Below are positions 7,961 through 16,129 of a stretch of DNA of 64,000 bases, one piece after another. The notes under the pieces were generated by a model. That model did no database searches and was not told where the DNA came from. It saw nothing but the letters and a program-made list of their open reading frames with translations. The stretch lies in contig JAHBUY010000004.1 of NCBI GenBank assembly GCA_019637795.1, forward strand, positions 1 through 64,000, given 5' to 3'. The position numbers and the translations under genes were made by a program. This DNA comes from a bacterium. GTDB lineage: Bacteria; Desulfobacterota; Binatia; HRBIN30; CADEER01. Position 1 is the first letter of the stretch. The number at the start of each line of letters is the position of its first letter.

Positions 7961-9097
7961 TCACGGAATGCGGATGATGTCGGCCTGGTCCCGATCGGCG
8001 AACTGGTTCAGGTTGTACGCCGCGCCGGCGATGCCGCTCTCCCCGTCAAAGCTCAGGGTGGCGGAGCCGACGAGGCCGCCGCCGACCCCTGTGATGCGGG
8101 TCTGACCGCCGACCGTGCCGGAGACCGAGGCGCTGAAGATGGAGCGGGAGGGCTGCGTCGTGTCGATCAGGGAGATCGGGCTGTCGAGCAGACAACGGAC
8201 CAGGCGGCTGGTGGAGAACCGCTGCTCGAACTCGTTGTAGACGAGGAACTGGGCGGTCACGCTCGGCACCTTCTGGATCAGGAAATCCTCGGTGCAGGGA
8301 ACCAGGCTGAGCGTCGAGCGCGCCCCAGCGGTCTCCGTCGGATCGAGAGGATCGATCGCGCCGTCAAAGAGATGATTGAAGACGAGCACCTGCGAACACG
8401 GCTGGTACTCAGCGTCGGTGCCACCGATGACGAGCACGTTGTTGCCGTCGTTGCGACCGGCTGACCGCAACCCGACGGCGTTGTAACGAAGGGGATCGAT
8501 TCCGCCGTTCGCGACGTTGGTGATCGTAGCGCCACCCTCGAGGTCGTTGCGGCACGGCGGGCCCTGGTCGTCGTTGCACGGGATGGGCAGTCGGGTGATC
8601 GGGTCGGACTGAATGCACTTGAGCTCACCGATGAACGGCGTCTCCCCGACGGGCGGAACGCGCGTGCCGCCGTTGCCGGAGCACTTCGACCCGATCCCGC
8701 CCGGGCAGGGCAGATCAGGGTTGGCGAGACCGCTCGCGGCGCTCCAGGCGATCGGCTGGTCCGGGGTCAGGTTGACGTCGAAGTTCACTTCGATCCACCC
8801 GGGGAGGCAGGCGCCGAAGAAGCCGTCCTGGAGGCACTGCGACGACGACGAGCACGTCTGGCCGGTATTGCTGCAGCGATTGTTGGCGTTCACGTAGAAA
8901 CAGTGGGCGGAGCTGCGGACGCTCGCCTGATTGGTGATCTGGATCACCGTGTCGGTCTGCGGACCGACGACGATCTTCGGCCAGATCAGGACGGCGGCGC
9001 CGGTGTCGGAAAAGGTCTCCGCCTGCGCGGTGGGTGCGCAGACCAACCAAGCGGCGGCCGCGACCCCGAGCAGACTCAGCTTCTTGATGGTCAGCAT
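7961..9097 (-). CDS. Secreted paralog-family protein, copy 3 (operon A)
   Basis: The 378-residue product has a signal peptide (LLGVAAAAWLVCAPTAQA) and starts with ETFSDTGAAVLIWPKIVV. It then carries DTVIQITNQASV, AHCFYVNANNRC, the Cys-rich insertion (CSSSSQC to CLPGW), PDQPIAWSAASG, IGELKCIQSD, YNAVGL, LSLVPCTEDF, VYNEFEQRFSTSRLVRC and GQTRITGV. It is closest in layout to copies 1 and 6. AGGAG sits 7 bases before the ATG at 9097; longer readings to 9187 overlap the preceding gene and lack a signal peptide at their N-terminus. Confidence 0.8.
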   Translation of the reverse strand: MLTIKKLSLLGVAAAAWLVCAPTAQAETFSDTGAAVLIWPKIVVGPQTDTVIQITNQASVRSSAHCFYVNANNRCSNTGQTCSSSSQCLQDGFFGACLPGWIEVNFDVNLTPDQPIAWSAASGLANPDLPCPGGIGSKCSGNGGTRVPPVGETPFIGELKCIQSDPITRLPIPCNDDQGPPCRNDLEGGATITNVANGGIDPLRYNAVGLRSAGRNDGNNVLVIGGTDAEYQPCSQVLVFNHLFDGAIDPLDPTETAGARSTLSLVPCTEDFLIQKVPSVTAQFLVYNEFEQRFSTSRLVRCLLDSPISLIDTTQPSRSIFSASVSGTVGGQTRITGVGGGLVGSATLSFDGESGIAGAAYNLNQFADRDQADIIRIP

Positions 9098-9131
9098 CGT
9101 CTTTCTCCTTCTCCTCATTCCGCGTGGCTGC

Positions 9132-10589
9132 TCACTGCGCCGGCGTGGGCAGCGCGATCGGACCGGTCTCGAACTGGATCTCGTCATTCATGCAGCGATC
9201 ACAGAAGTCCCCTGGATCCGTGCAGTCGAAGTCGGTGGAGCACTGGGCTCCCGACTTGCGGCAACGACCCGCCGGGCAATCCGCGTCGGAGCGGCAGCGC
9301 GTGGAAAGACTGCCACGACAGCGACCGGCGCGCTGCAGGGACCCGTCGAAGGCGACCGAGTACCCGTTGGACGCCGCGGTACCAGCAGGCCCGGTCGGCG
9401 GCGCCGCCAGGGAGGCCGCGGTATTGTGGAACTCCTCAACCACGGCGAGGATCCCGGTGACGGGGCCGCAGACACCCCCCGTGCCGCAGTTGGCGTCCGA
9501 GGTGCATGCCGCGTTGACGTTGCCAAGGATGCAGCGACCGGAGCCGGTGGGCGTCAGGCGCGTACGCTGGAACGTTGACCCGGTGGAGGCAGCGGGCGCG
9601 AAGCCGAGGTCGCGGAGGTCGAAGCTCGCCCAGCACTCGAAGGTGGTCTCGATCGAGAGCGTCTGCTCGAACTCGTTGGTGTAACGAATATCGGTGGCCC
9701 AGCGGGCCGCGTCCTCGAGGATGTAGTCGGCGCGACAGGGCACGACCGTGATCTCGGTCTCGACGGGGCAATCGGTACCGCCGCAGACCGCCTGGTCGAT
9801 CTCCGGCGCCACCACGTCGGGCGCCCCCTGCGAGTAGTGCGAGACCTCGACCGCCGGCGGGCAAGCGCTGTACTCGACGCCGTCCAGGCGAATGAGGCCG
9901 TCGACCGACGCCCCCTCGATGGCTTCGACGTTGATCGAGTTGTACGTGCTGATCTGCTCGCTACCAAGGGTTTCGATGGTCGCTTCGCCCTTCAGGCCGT
10001 TGGACCCGTTGGTGCTGCCGTCCACGTTGACCTGGATGCAGGTGAGCTGGCCGCGGAAGGGCTGATCCGGTGCCGGTGGCACCTGGCCGATCAGGAAGAG
10101 GCCCGGGCAGCTCTGACGCGTGGCGTCGCCCGGGTTGGCCGGAGGAACGAGGTCGCAGGCACCATCAGCCGGGAGGAATGGATTATCGACCCGGCCGGTG
10201 GAAACCCGCCAGATCGTCGGCTGCTGGCGAGTCAGCGCGACATCGAAGTCAGCCGACTGCCACTGTTGGGTGCAGACGTTTCCCTGGATCGGCTCGCATG
10301 CACCCGGCGACCCTGGGGCCGCGTTGGGCACGGAGCAGAAGCTCCCGGTCACCGAGCAGAGACCCAGCGCCTGCACGTACTCGCAATGCGCGTAGGCCTG
10401 CTCGTTCCGGGTATTGGTGAGCGAGATCAGGGTGTCGCGTGTTCCGTCCGCGATGATTTTCGGCCAGATCACCACCGACCCGGGCTTGTCGGAGGACACA
10501 TCCGCCTGGGCCTGCGCCCCCCAGAGCGCCATGGCCGCCAGCACCACTCCCAGGCTGTTCAGCCACGGGCTTCGCTTCTGCACTCGCAT
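9132..10589 (-). CDS. Secreted paralog-family protein, copy 4 (first gene of operon A)
   Basis: At 485 residues this is the longest copy. A signal peptide (LGVVLAAMALWGAQAQA) is followed by DVSSDKPGSVVIWPKIIAD, DTLISLTNTRNEQ, AHCEYVQ, a Cys-rich insertion and LTRQQPTIWRVSTGR. Then come FRGQLTCIQV, GLKGEATI, YNSINVEAIEG, ITVVPCRADY and TNEFEQTLSIETTFECW. Its C-terminus carries extra C-x(n)-C-x(2,3)-D-x-DC modules (CTSDANC, CRSDADC, CSTDFDC), resembling myxobacterial-type Cys repeats. AAAGGAGG lies 7 bases before the ATG. A strong promoter at 10660-10688 drives this first gene. Confidence 0.8.
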   Translation of the reverse strand: MRVQKRSPWLNSLGVVLAAMALWGAQAQADVSSDKPGSVVIWPKIIADGTRDTLISLTNTRNEQAYAHCEYVQALGLCSVTGSFCSVPNAAPGSPGACEPIQGNVCTQQWQSADFDVALTRQQPTIWRVSTGRVDNPFLPADGACDLVPPANPGDATRQSCPGLFLIGQVPPAPDQPFRGQLTCIQVNVDGSTNGSNGLKGEATIETLGSEQISTYNSINVEAIEGASVDGLIRLDGVEYSACPPAVEVSHYSQGAPDVVAPEIDQAVCGGTDCPVETEITVVPCRADYILEDAARWATDIRYTNEFEQTLSIETTFECWASFDLRDLGFAPAASTGSTFQRTRLTPTGSGRCILGNVNAACTSDANCGTGGVCGPVTGILAVVEEFHNTAASLAAPPTGPAGTAASNGYSVAFDGSLQRAGRCRGSLSTRCRSDADCPAGRCRKSGAQCSTDFDCTDPGDFCDRCMNDEIQFETGPIALPTPAQ

Positions 10590-10659
10590 TGCACGCCTCC
10601 TTTCGGTAACTGCACCCATTGCGTCGGGGTTCGGGCTTCTGACCTCGAACGCGTCACGG

Positions 10660-10688
10660 CTTATCTCAATTTGCTGCCTAGCTGTCAA
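10660..10688 (-). promoter_or_regulatory. Sigma-70-type promoter of secreted-paralog operon A
   Basis: On the minus strand a perfect -35 TTGACA (10688-10683) is separated by 17 bases from GATAAG (10665-10660, 4 of 6 matches). The 8 bases before the -35, TTTTCCGC, are also found before the -35 of the second paralog operon. The predicted leader is about 65 bases to the ATG at 10589. Confidence 0.72.
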
Positions 10689-10860
10689 GCGGAAAACAGA
10701 AGATGTCCGCGACACAGGAGATTGCGGCTGTCCTAGGTTTAGGCTTCCGCCTGGAAGATTCTTCCGCCGCCGTCTGTCGACCGTCCGTTGCCATCTACTC
10801 CCATCCCTGAAAGCCGCCCGACGCGCGGGCCACCGGACGACGCACGCACGGCTTATGCCA

Positions 10861-10895
10861 CAAAAGCCTCAGCAAAGAAACTGGATTTTGCTGAG
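10861..10895 (-). terminator. Probable intrinsic terminator after the giant dockerin-like gene
   Basis: On the minus strand CTCAGCAAA pairs with TTTGCTGAG over 9 bp around a 10-base loop, followed by GCTTTTG. It lies about 65 bases past the stop at 10962. The T-tract is short, so termination is likely but less certain than at 5374-5409. Confidence 0.5.
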
Positions 10896-10961
10896 CGTTC
10901 ACGGAGGGCGCCACCGCCACCGCAATGCCGCTCGTCCGAGGGGGCGCGACCACGCGAAGCC

Positions 10962-13481
10962 TCAGGGCTGAACGCGGACGACGATCTCTTTGCTGGGTCC
11001 GAGGTTCCCCGCGCTGTCGCGGAGCTGAATCGCCACAACGGTGTCGCCGGGTTGGAACGCAGCAGTCATGGGCACTTGATAGCAGAACTGCGTCCGCGTC
11101 CCAGTCCCCAAATAGCCGAAATCACCGAATCGAGTCCGCGTGCAGGCGACGGCGGTGGTTTCTTGGATCGTGAAGCGACACTCCATGTCGCGGATCGCGT
11201 TGGTGATCGACTGGCCGGAAGCAAACACCGGCGGATTGGTCCCCGGCACGCCGCCGAACGGCGTCGGGGGCGGACCCATGTCACACACGCGCGTGCTGCC
11301 GAACCCGACCGGATCCCTTATGTCGCCGATGGGCCTCGACACCAGCACCTGCAAGTCGCCGCGATCGGTGCTGGGCGGGAATAGATTCGTGCCCGGGTTC
11401 AGGTTGGACCGCCCGCGCCGGCCTTCGATGACGAGCAGGAACTGCCCGACGCGATGCGTGAACACCTCGCGCCCGTCTTCATTGATGAAGGGCGTCGGGG
11501 TCGGCGTCAGCATGCAGGAGAACTCGCAGCAGAACGGGCACCCGTCCTGCGCGATTGCCGCGGCGTAGGCGACCACCGGCCCAGCCAGCGCCGAGGTTGG
11601 CGTCGGCGTGCGCGTGACCGTCGGGGTCAGGGTCACCGTCGAAGTGCGCGACGCCGTCGGCGTGTTGGATGGCGTTCGGGTGATAGTGCTGGTCCGCGAG
11701 GGGACGCCGGTCCACGTGCTGGTGGGCAAGGGCGTGTTGGTCGACGTGCGGGTCGCCGTGCGCGTCGGCGTGTCGGTGCGAGTCGGCGTCGGCGTGAACG
11801 AGAAGAGCGGCGTGAACGTCGCGGTGCCGGTGGGGCTCGGCGTCGCCGTGCGCGTGAAGGTCCCGGTGAAGGTCACCGTAGCGGTGAAGATCGGCGTCGG
11901 TGTGGACGTCGAGGTGCGCGTCGTGGTGGCGCTGCGCGTCGGCGTCTCGCTGCGCGTCGGCGTGCCGCTCGGCGTGTTGGTGGGGGTGAAGCTGCTCGTC
12001 GGCGACGGCGTCGCGCTGCGCGTCTCGGTCGGGGTGCGCGTCGCCGTTTCGCTGCGCGTCGGTGTCAGGCTCCGCGTCCACGTCGCCGAGGGCGTCGAGG
12101 TGCGCGTCGGCAGGGCGGTTCCGCTCGGCGACGGCGTCACCGTCGGCACGCCCGTCGCGGTCGCCGACGGCGGCGCGGTCGGGGTGCTGGTGCGCGACGG
12201 CGTGACCGAGAAGCTCGGCGTCTGGGTCGCGCTGGGCGGAGGCACCGTTCGCGTCACCGTCGGCGTCGATGAGAACGAAGGGGTGCGCGTCTCCGTGGCG
12301 GTGCGCGTCACCGTCGCGGTGAACGTCGCCGTGCTGCCCGGAGGTACGGTGGCGGTCGGCGTGAGCGTGCGCGTGACCGTCGCGGTGAGCGTGGCGGTAG
12401 CGGTCCGCGTTGCGGTGGCGGTTCGCGTGTCCGTCGCACTCGGCGTCGACGTTCTGGTTTCGGTTGCCGTCGCAGTAGGTGGAGCGGTTGCCGTCGCGGT
12501 AGGCGTTGGCGGCCGGCTGCCGGTCACCGTCGGCGTCGCGGTGCCGGTGATCGTGGCGGTGCTGGTAGCCGTGCTGGGGAAGGCGGACGCCGTCGAGGAT
12601 GCGGTGGGTGGCGCGCTCGCGGTCGGCGACGGCGGGCTCGTCGCGGTCGCGACCGTGGTGCCACTCGCGGTCGGCGATGCCGTCGGTGGCATGGCGGTCG
12701 CCGTGATACTGGCGGAAGCCGTGAATGTCGCCGTCGATGTCGCCGCCGATGTCGATGTCGCCGTCGATGTCGCCGTCGGCGGCGTGCCGGTGACCGTCGC
12801 CGTGGCGGTTGGCGGCGTGCCGGTCGCGGTCTCGCTCGCAGTTGCGGTTGCCGAGGGCGGCGCCGGCGTGCCGGTCGCAGTGGCGGGCACGGCGGTCTCG
12901 GTGGCGGTCGCCAGCGCCGTCGCGGTGGTGGTCGCGGGAACCGGCTCGGTCGCGGTCGCCGGCACCGTCGCAGTGGCGGTCGCGGGCATTGTCTCGGTGG
13001 CGGTGCCCAGCACCGTCGCGGTGGTGGTCGGGGGAACCGTCTCGGTGGCGGTCCCGGACGCCGTCGTGGCGGTCGCAGTGGGCGGGGCGGTGGCGGTCGT
13101 CGTGCCGCTCGCAGTCGGCGCCGGCACGGTCGGCGAGCCAGTCGCGCTCGCTGTCGCGGTCGTTGACGGCGTCGCCACCGCGGTAGCGGTCGACGTCGCC
13201 GTGGAGACCGGCGTCGCCGTCGGCTCGGCCCCCAGGAGCTCAATCAGCGCCACGAGATCCGCCGCATTCAGCCGGGAATCACCGTTGACATCCGCACCGC
13301 CGCAGTCAGACCCCGCGAACAGCGCATGCGCCAGGACCGGCAGGTCATCGGCGTCGACCATGCCATCACAGTTCGCATCGCCGGGGGCCACCTGTGCCCG
13401 CGCCGTGGCCCCCAGAACCAGCACCAACGCGCACAGACCAGCGCCCCACCAGCGGGCGGAAGACCAGGGACGTCGACTCAT
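10962..13481 (-). CDS. Giant secreted Thr/Pro-rich protein with two dockerin-like loops and shared C-terminal domain
   Basis: The 839-residue protein has a signal peptide (GLCALVLVLGATARAQ). Two dockerin-like calcium loops follow, DANCDGMVDADDLPVL and DVNGDSRLNAADLVAL, spaced as in a type I dockerin. Next is a linker of some 540 residues built from TATxT, PTxT and SxTPT motifs. A C-terminal domain of about 205 residues closes the protein and is homologous to that of the gene at 2505-4841 (DLQVLVSRPIGD, CDMGPPP, GGVPGTNPPVF, CRFTIQ, ACTRTRFG, AFQPGDTVVAIQLRD). No cohesin gene is visible. It is likely surface-exposed or released. The linker DNA yields long antisense open frames that are not genes. 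Confidence 0.78.
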   Translation of the reverse strand: MSRRPWSSARWWGAGLCALVLVLGATARAQVAPGDANCDGMVDADDLPVLAHALFAGSDCGGADVNGDSRLNAADLVALIELLGAEPTATPVSTATSTATAVATPSTTATASATGSPTVPAPTASGTTTATAPPTATATTASGTATETVPPTTTATVLGTATETMPATATATVPATATEPVPATTTATALATATETAVPATATGTPAPPSATATASETATGTPPTATATVTGTPPTATSTATSTSAATSTATFTASASITATAMPPTASPTASGTTVATATSPPSPTASAPPTASSTASAFPSTATSTATITGTATPTVTGSRPPTPTATATAPPTATATETRTSTPSATDTRTATATRTATATLTATVTRTLTPTATVPPGSTATFTATVTRTATETRTPSFSSTPTVTRTVPPPSATQTPSFSVTPSRTSTPTAPPSATATGVPTVTPSPSGTALPTRTSTPSATWTRSLTPTRSETATRTPTETRSATPSPTSSFTPTNTPSGTPTRSETPTRSATTTRTSTSTPTPIFTATVTFTGTFTRTATPSPTGTATFTPLFSFTPTPTRTDTPTRTATRTSTNTPLPTSTWTGVPSRTSTITRTPSNTPTASRTSTVTLTPTVTRTPTPTSALAGPVVAYAAAIAQDGCPFCCEFSCMLTPTPTPFINEDGREVFTHRVGQFLLVIEGRRGRSNLNPGTNLFPPSTDRGDLQVLVSRPIGDIRDPVGFGSTRVCDMGPPPTPFGGVPGTNPPVFASGQSITNAIRDMECRFTIQETTAVACTRTRFGDFGYLGTGTRTQFCYQVPMTAAFQPGDTVVAIQLRDSAGNLGPSKEIVVRVQP

Positions 13482-13747
13482 TTCCGTACCGCCTCGACCG
13501 CGCGTCGCATCAATCCCCTGCCCTTACCCCGGTCCGAGATGGACTGGAGAGATCGTATGCGACAGCTTTCCGGCGTTTGCAATGCATTGGTCCGTAGCAT
13601 CGGAGCGCATCGCAAATGATGCAAACTCGGTCCCGATTGTTGCGCCGAAACCGAAAAATCGTTTCGGACGGCGGTTGATCGCTGGGCGGAATTCCGCTTG
13701 AGGGCCTGCCCGCCCGGGTCTACCCTTCCCCCACTCGGAGGTTCGCC

Positions 13748-13942
13748 ATGGAGGCCCTCACTCCCATCTTCGCCGCGCTGCGCGCCAATCCGCTGATCGG
13801 CGGCGGGATCATCGCCGCGGCGATCATCTGCTACATCGCGCTGACCCGCAAACCGCGCATGCAGCGCGAGGCCGATGCCCGGCTGTCGGCGCTGCGGCGC
13901 GAGAAGAGCGACCTCTACACGAAGCAGCGGCCGCTGCGCTGA
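13748..13942 (+). CDS. Small single-pass membrane protein
   Basis: The 64-residue protein has a hydrophobic helix at about residues 17-33 (IGGGIIAAAIICYIALT) and a basic, probably cytoplasmic C-terminal tail (RREKSDLYTKQRPLR). GGAGG lies 6 bases before the ATG, good evidence that it is translated. I recognise no family. It lies 43 bases upstream of the DprA-like gene but the promoter of that gene appears to be separate. Confidence 0.6.
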   Translation: MEALTPIFAALRANPLIGGGIIAAAIICYIALTRKPRMQREADARLSALRREKSDLYTKQRPLR

Positions 13943-13950
13943 CTCGCCTA

Positions 13951-13979
13951 TTGATCTCATAGACACAAGAGTCTAGCAT
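13951..13979 (+). promoter_or_regulatory. Promoter for a probably leaderless dprA-like mRNA
   Basis: TTGATC (13951-13956, 4 of 6 matches) and TAGCAT (13974-13979, 4 of 6) are separated by 17 bases. The GTG at 13986 begins 7 bases after the -10 box, so transcription would start at or next to the start codon. No ribosome binding site precedes that GTG, which agrees with a leaderless message. Confidence 0.5.
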
Positions 13980-13985
13980 CGCGTC

Positions 13986-14915
13986 GTGGCCATCGCGCCC
14001 GACGCCGCCCTCGCCCTGCTGACCATCGCCGAGTTGCCGCGCGTCGGCGAGCGGCGCCTGCAACGCCTGCGCGAACACGCCGAACGCCGCCGCCTGCCCC
14101 TCGCCCTTCTCGCCGATCTGCCGACCGCCACCCTGCGCGAGGAATTGGCGCTGCCCTGGGCCGCCATCCGCCGCCTGCGCGACGAACGCGTCCACCACGC
14201 CACGCGTTGCGCCGCGCTCGCTGCGGCGCTCGCCGACGCCGGCGTCCGCCTCTGCCCGCTCGGCGATCCACAGTATCCGCCCGGGTGGGCGCGATGCGGG
14301 GCACCGCCTCCGCCCCTCGCCTACCTGCACGGCGATCCCGGCCTGCTGCGCCGGCCGATCGTCGCCCTGCTCCATTCGCGCCTGGTCGACGCAACGACGG
14401 TCACCGGCACGCTGCGGCTGGCGCGGGCGGTGGCGGCGGCGGGCTGCGCGCTGGCCGTCGGCGGCATGAAGACCACCCATCGAGTCGCCGCCGCCGCCGC
14501 GCGCAACCTCGGCGCGCCGCGCCTCATCGTCCTCGACCGCGGCCTGTTGGCCGCGTTCGGCGGCCACCTCGATCGCGATCCCTTCGGTCTCGGACCGCGG
14601 CGGGCACCGTTCGATCCGACCGGCACGCTGGTGCTCTCGTCGTTCCGTCCCGACGACCACGCCGTGCCGCGCTCCGGCCGCCGCCGCGATGCGCTGATCG
14701 CCGCGCTGGCCGACCTCGTGGTCGCGGTGCACGCCCGTCCCGGTGGCGAGATCGAGCGCGTCTGTCACGCCGCCCTGGCACGCGGTCAGCGGGTGGCGGT
14801 CTGGCGCGCGCACAATCGGGGCCTGGTCGCCGCCGGCGGCCTGGCACTCGACGAGCCGGGGCTCGCCACCGCGCTGGCAGCACTCGTCAGGCCGGCATCA
14901 GCTCGGCGACGGTGA
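13986..14915 (+). CDS. Divergent DprA-like (DNA processing) protein
   Basis: The 309-residue protein follows the DprA/Smf layout. A helical N-terminal part with a helix-hairpin-helix-like stretch (AELPRVGERRLQRLREH) leads to LGDPQYPPGW and PPPLAYLHGD, then a Rossmann-like core. DprA loads RecA on incoming single-stranded DNA in transformation. The usual GSR, SGxARGID and SExP motifs are altered here: IVALLHSR, VGGMKTTHRVA and GTLVLSSFRPD. The ligand-binding role may therefore differ. The end (ALADLVVAVHARPGGEIERV) keeps the typical DprA pattern. The start is GTG. The 3' end overlaps the convergent phosphoesterase gene by 29 bases. Confidence 0.68.
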   Translation: MAIAPDAALALLTIAELPRVGERRLQRLREHAERRRLPLALLADLPTATLREELALPWAAIRRLRDERVHHATRCAALAAALADAGVRLCPLGDPQYPPGWARCGAPPPPLAYLHGDPGLLRRPIVALLHSRLVDATTVTGTLRLARAVAAAGCALAVGGMKTTHRVAAAAARNLGAPRLIVLDRGLLAAFGGHLDRDPFGLGPRRAPFDPTGTLVLSSFRPDDHAVPRSGRRRDALIAALADLVVAVHARPGGEIERVCHAALARGQRVAVWRAHNRGLVAAGGLALDEPGLATALAALVRPASARRR

Positions 14916-16116
14916 TCTCGCGCGGCGTGAACAGCCGGATCCGCTGGCCGGTGACCCCGAGACCGCAGTTCACGTACAGGTGCGCGTCGCCGCGCCGGTA
15001 GAGCCCGCGATCGAAGGCGGTGACGAACTCGGCGAGATTGCGGTGCCTGCCGCCGAACCAGGGAATCGCCAATTGGCCACCGTGGGTGTGCCCCGACAGG
15101 GTCAGCGGCACGCCCGCCGCCGCGGCCTGCTCGAAGAGGTCGGGACGGTGGACGAGCAGCAGCGCCGGCACGTCCGCCGGCGCCGCGTCGAGCAACTCCG
15201 CCAGGCGCGCATCCGATCGGATGCCGCGCGCCCAATCGCGCCCGCGATCGTCGAGGCCGATCACGTGCAGGGGCGCGCCATCGCAATCGAGCGTCACGGC
15301 CGCGTCGCGCAGCACGCGGAAGGTCGTCCAGCGGCGCAGCGCCGCCACCACCCGATCGGCGCCGGTGCCGTGGTCATGGTTGCCGAGAATCGCACAGACG
15401 CCGTAGCGGGCTCGCAGCCCGCCCAGGATCGGCAAGAAGGCGTCGAGATCGGCCAGTGGCGAGTCGGCGATATCGCCGGTGATGCATATCAGGTCGGGCG
15501 CGGTGTCGTTGACCAATCGGACGAAGCGCTCGAGCTGCGCCATGGTCAGATTCTGCCCGATGTGGATGTCGCTGATCTGCGCGACGGTCAGCGGCCGGCG
15601 CAACCCGCGCACCGGCACCGCCTGGCGCTGCACGCGGAGCTCGTGCTGGCCGGCGATGTAGCCATAGCCCATCAGCAGCGCGATCCCGGCCATGCCCATC
15701 GACGCCGTCCAGCGGAACGCATCGCCAACCCCCGCCTGCACCGCCGTCTGGCCCGCGGCGCCGATCGCCTGTGCGCTCAGCACCCCGAGCGCGCCGTCGA
15801 GGGCCGCGAACGCGATCCAGGCCGCGGCGAGAAAGGCGGCGCAGAACAGCGAGACGAAGGCGGTGGCGGTGTAGAAGCGGAACACCGGCGCGCCGCGCCA
15901 GGGGCGGCCGGCGAGGGTCAGGCGGCGATTGAGGAGGTACACGCCGCCGACACCGGCCAGGTGCGCGGGCCACCCCGGCGCCAGGCCGGCGCCGAGCGCG
16001 AGAACCCACGCCGCAACCGCCCACTGGGCGGCGCTCACCGCCAGCAGAAGCAGCGTGAAGAAGGAGCGGAAGAAGCGCCGCGCGATCGCGGCGCGCGCCT
16101 GGGCAATCCATCGCAT
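14887..16116 (-). CDS. Membrane-anchored metallophosphoesterase
   Basis: The 409-residue protein has an N-terminal half with about four transmembrane segments and a C-terminal calcineurin-like phosphoesterase domain. The metal-binding motifs are all present: SDIHIG, TGDIADS, LGNHDHG, LLVHRPD and SGHTHGGQ. The layout matches the YkuE/YaeI group, whose characterised members act on lipid-linked or cell-envelope phosphates such as UDP-2,3-diacylglucosamine; the substrate here is unknown. The ATG at 16116 is chosen because it follows the stop of the upstream gene (16130) by 13 bases, so the two are probably co-transcribed. Longer readings to 16218 overlap that gene. Confidence 0.82.
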   Translation of the reverse strand: MRWIAQARAAIARRFFRSFFTLLLLAVSAAQWAVAAWVLALGAGLAPGWPAHLAGVGGVYLLNRRLTLAGRPWRGAPVFRFYTATAFVSLFCAAFLAAAWIAFAALDGALGVLSAQAIGAAGQTAVQAGVGDAFRWTASMGMAGIALLMGYGYIAGQHELRVQRQAVPVRGLRRPLTVAQISDIHIGQNLTMAQLERFVRLVNDTAPDLICITGDIADSPLADLDAFLPILGGLRARYGVCAILGNHDHGTGADRVVAALRRWTTFRVLRDAAVTLDCDGAPLHVIGLDDRGRDWARGIRSDARLAELLDAAPADVPALLLVHRPDLFEQAAAAGVPLTLSGHTHGGQLAIPWFGGRHRNLAEFVTAFDRGLYRRGDAHLYVNCGLGVTGQRIRLFTPREITVAELMPA

Positions 16117-16129
16117 GGTGCCGGGAACG

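Larger units (their letters stand above)
10590..10961. other. Intergenic region with operon A promoter and an upstream hairpin
   Basis: These 372 bases hold no convincing gene. They contain the promoter of the minus-strand operon at 10660-10688 and a hairpin that may terminate the preceding gene at 10861-10895. Their composition is more AT-rich than the flanking genes. Confidence 0.6.

Noticed and set aside
13580..13589. Palindrome caatgcattg upstream of the giant gene at 10962-13481
   Set aside because: Ten-base palindromes occur by chance, and it has no second copy or clear promoter nearby.
11608..13701. 697-residue open frame on the plus strand made of VxVxVGVxVxV
   Set aside because: It is the antisense of the Thr-rich linker gene at 10962-13481. 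It has no signal peptide or domain, and its repeats follow from the linker codons.
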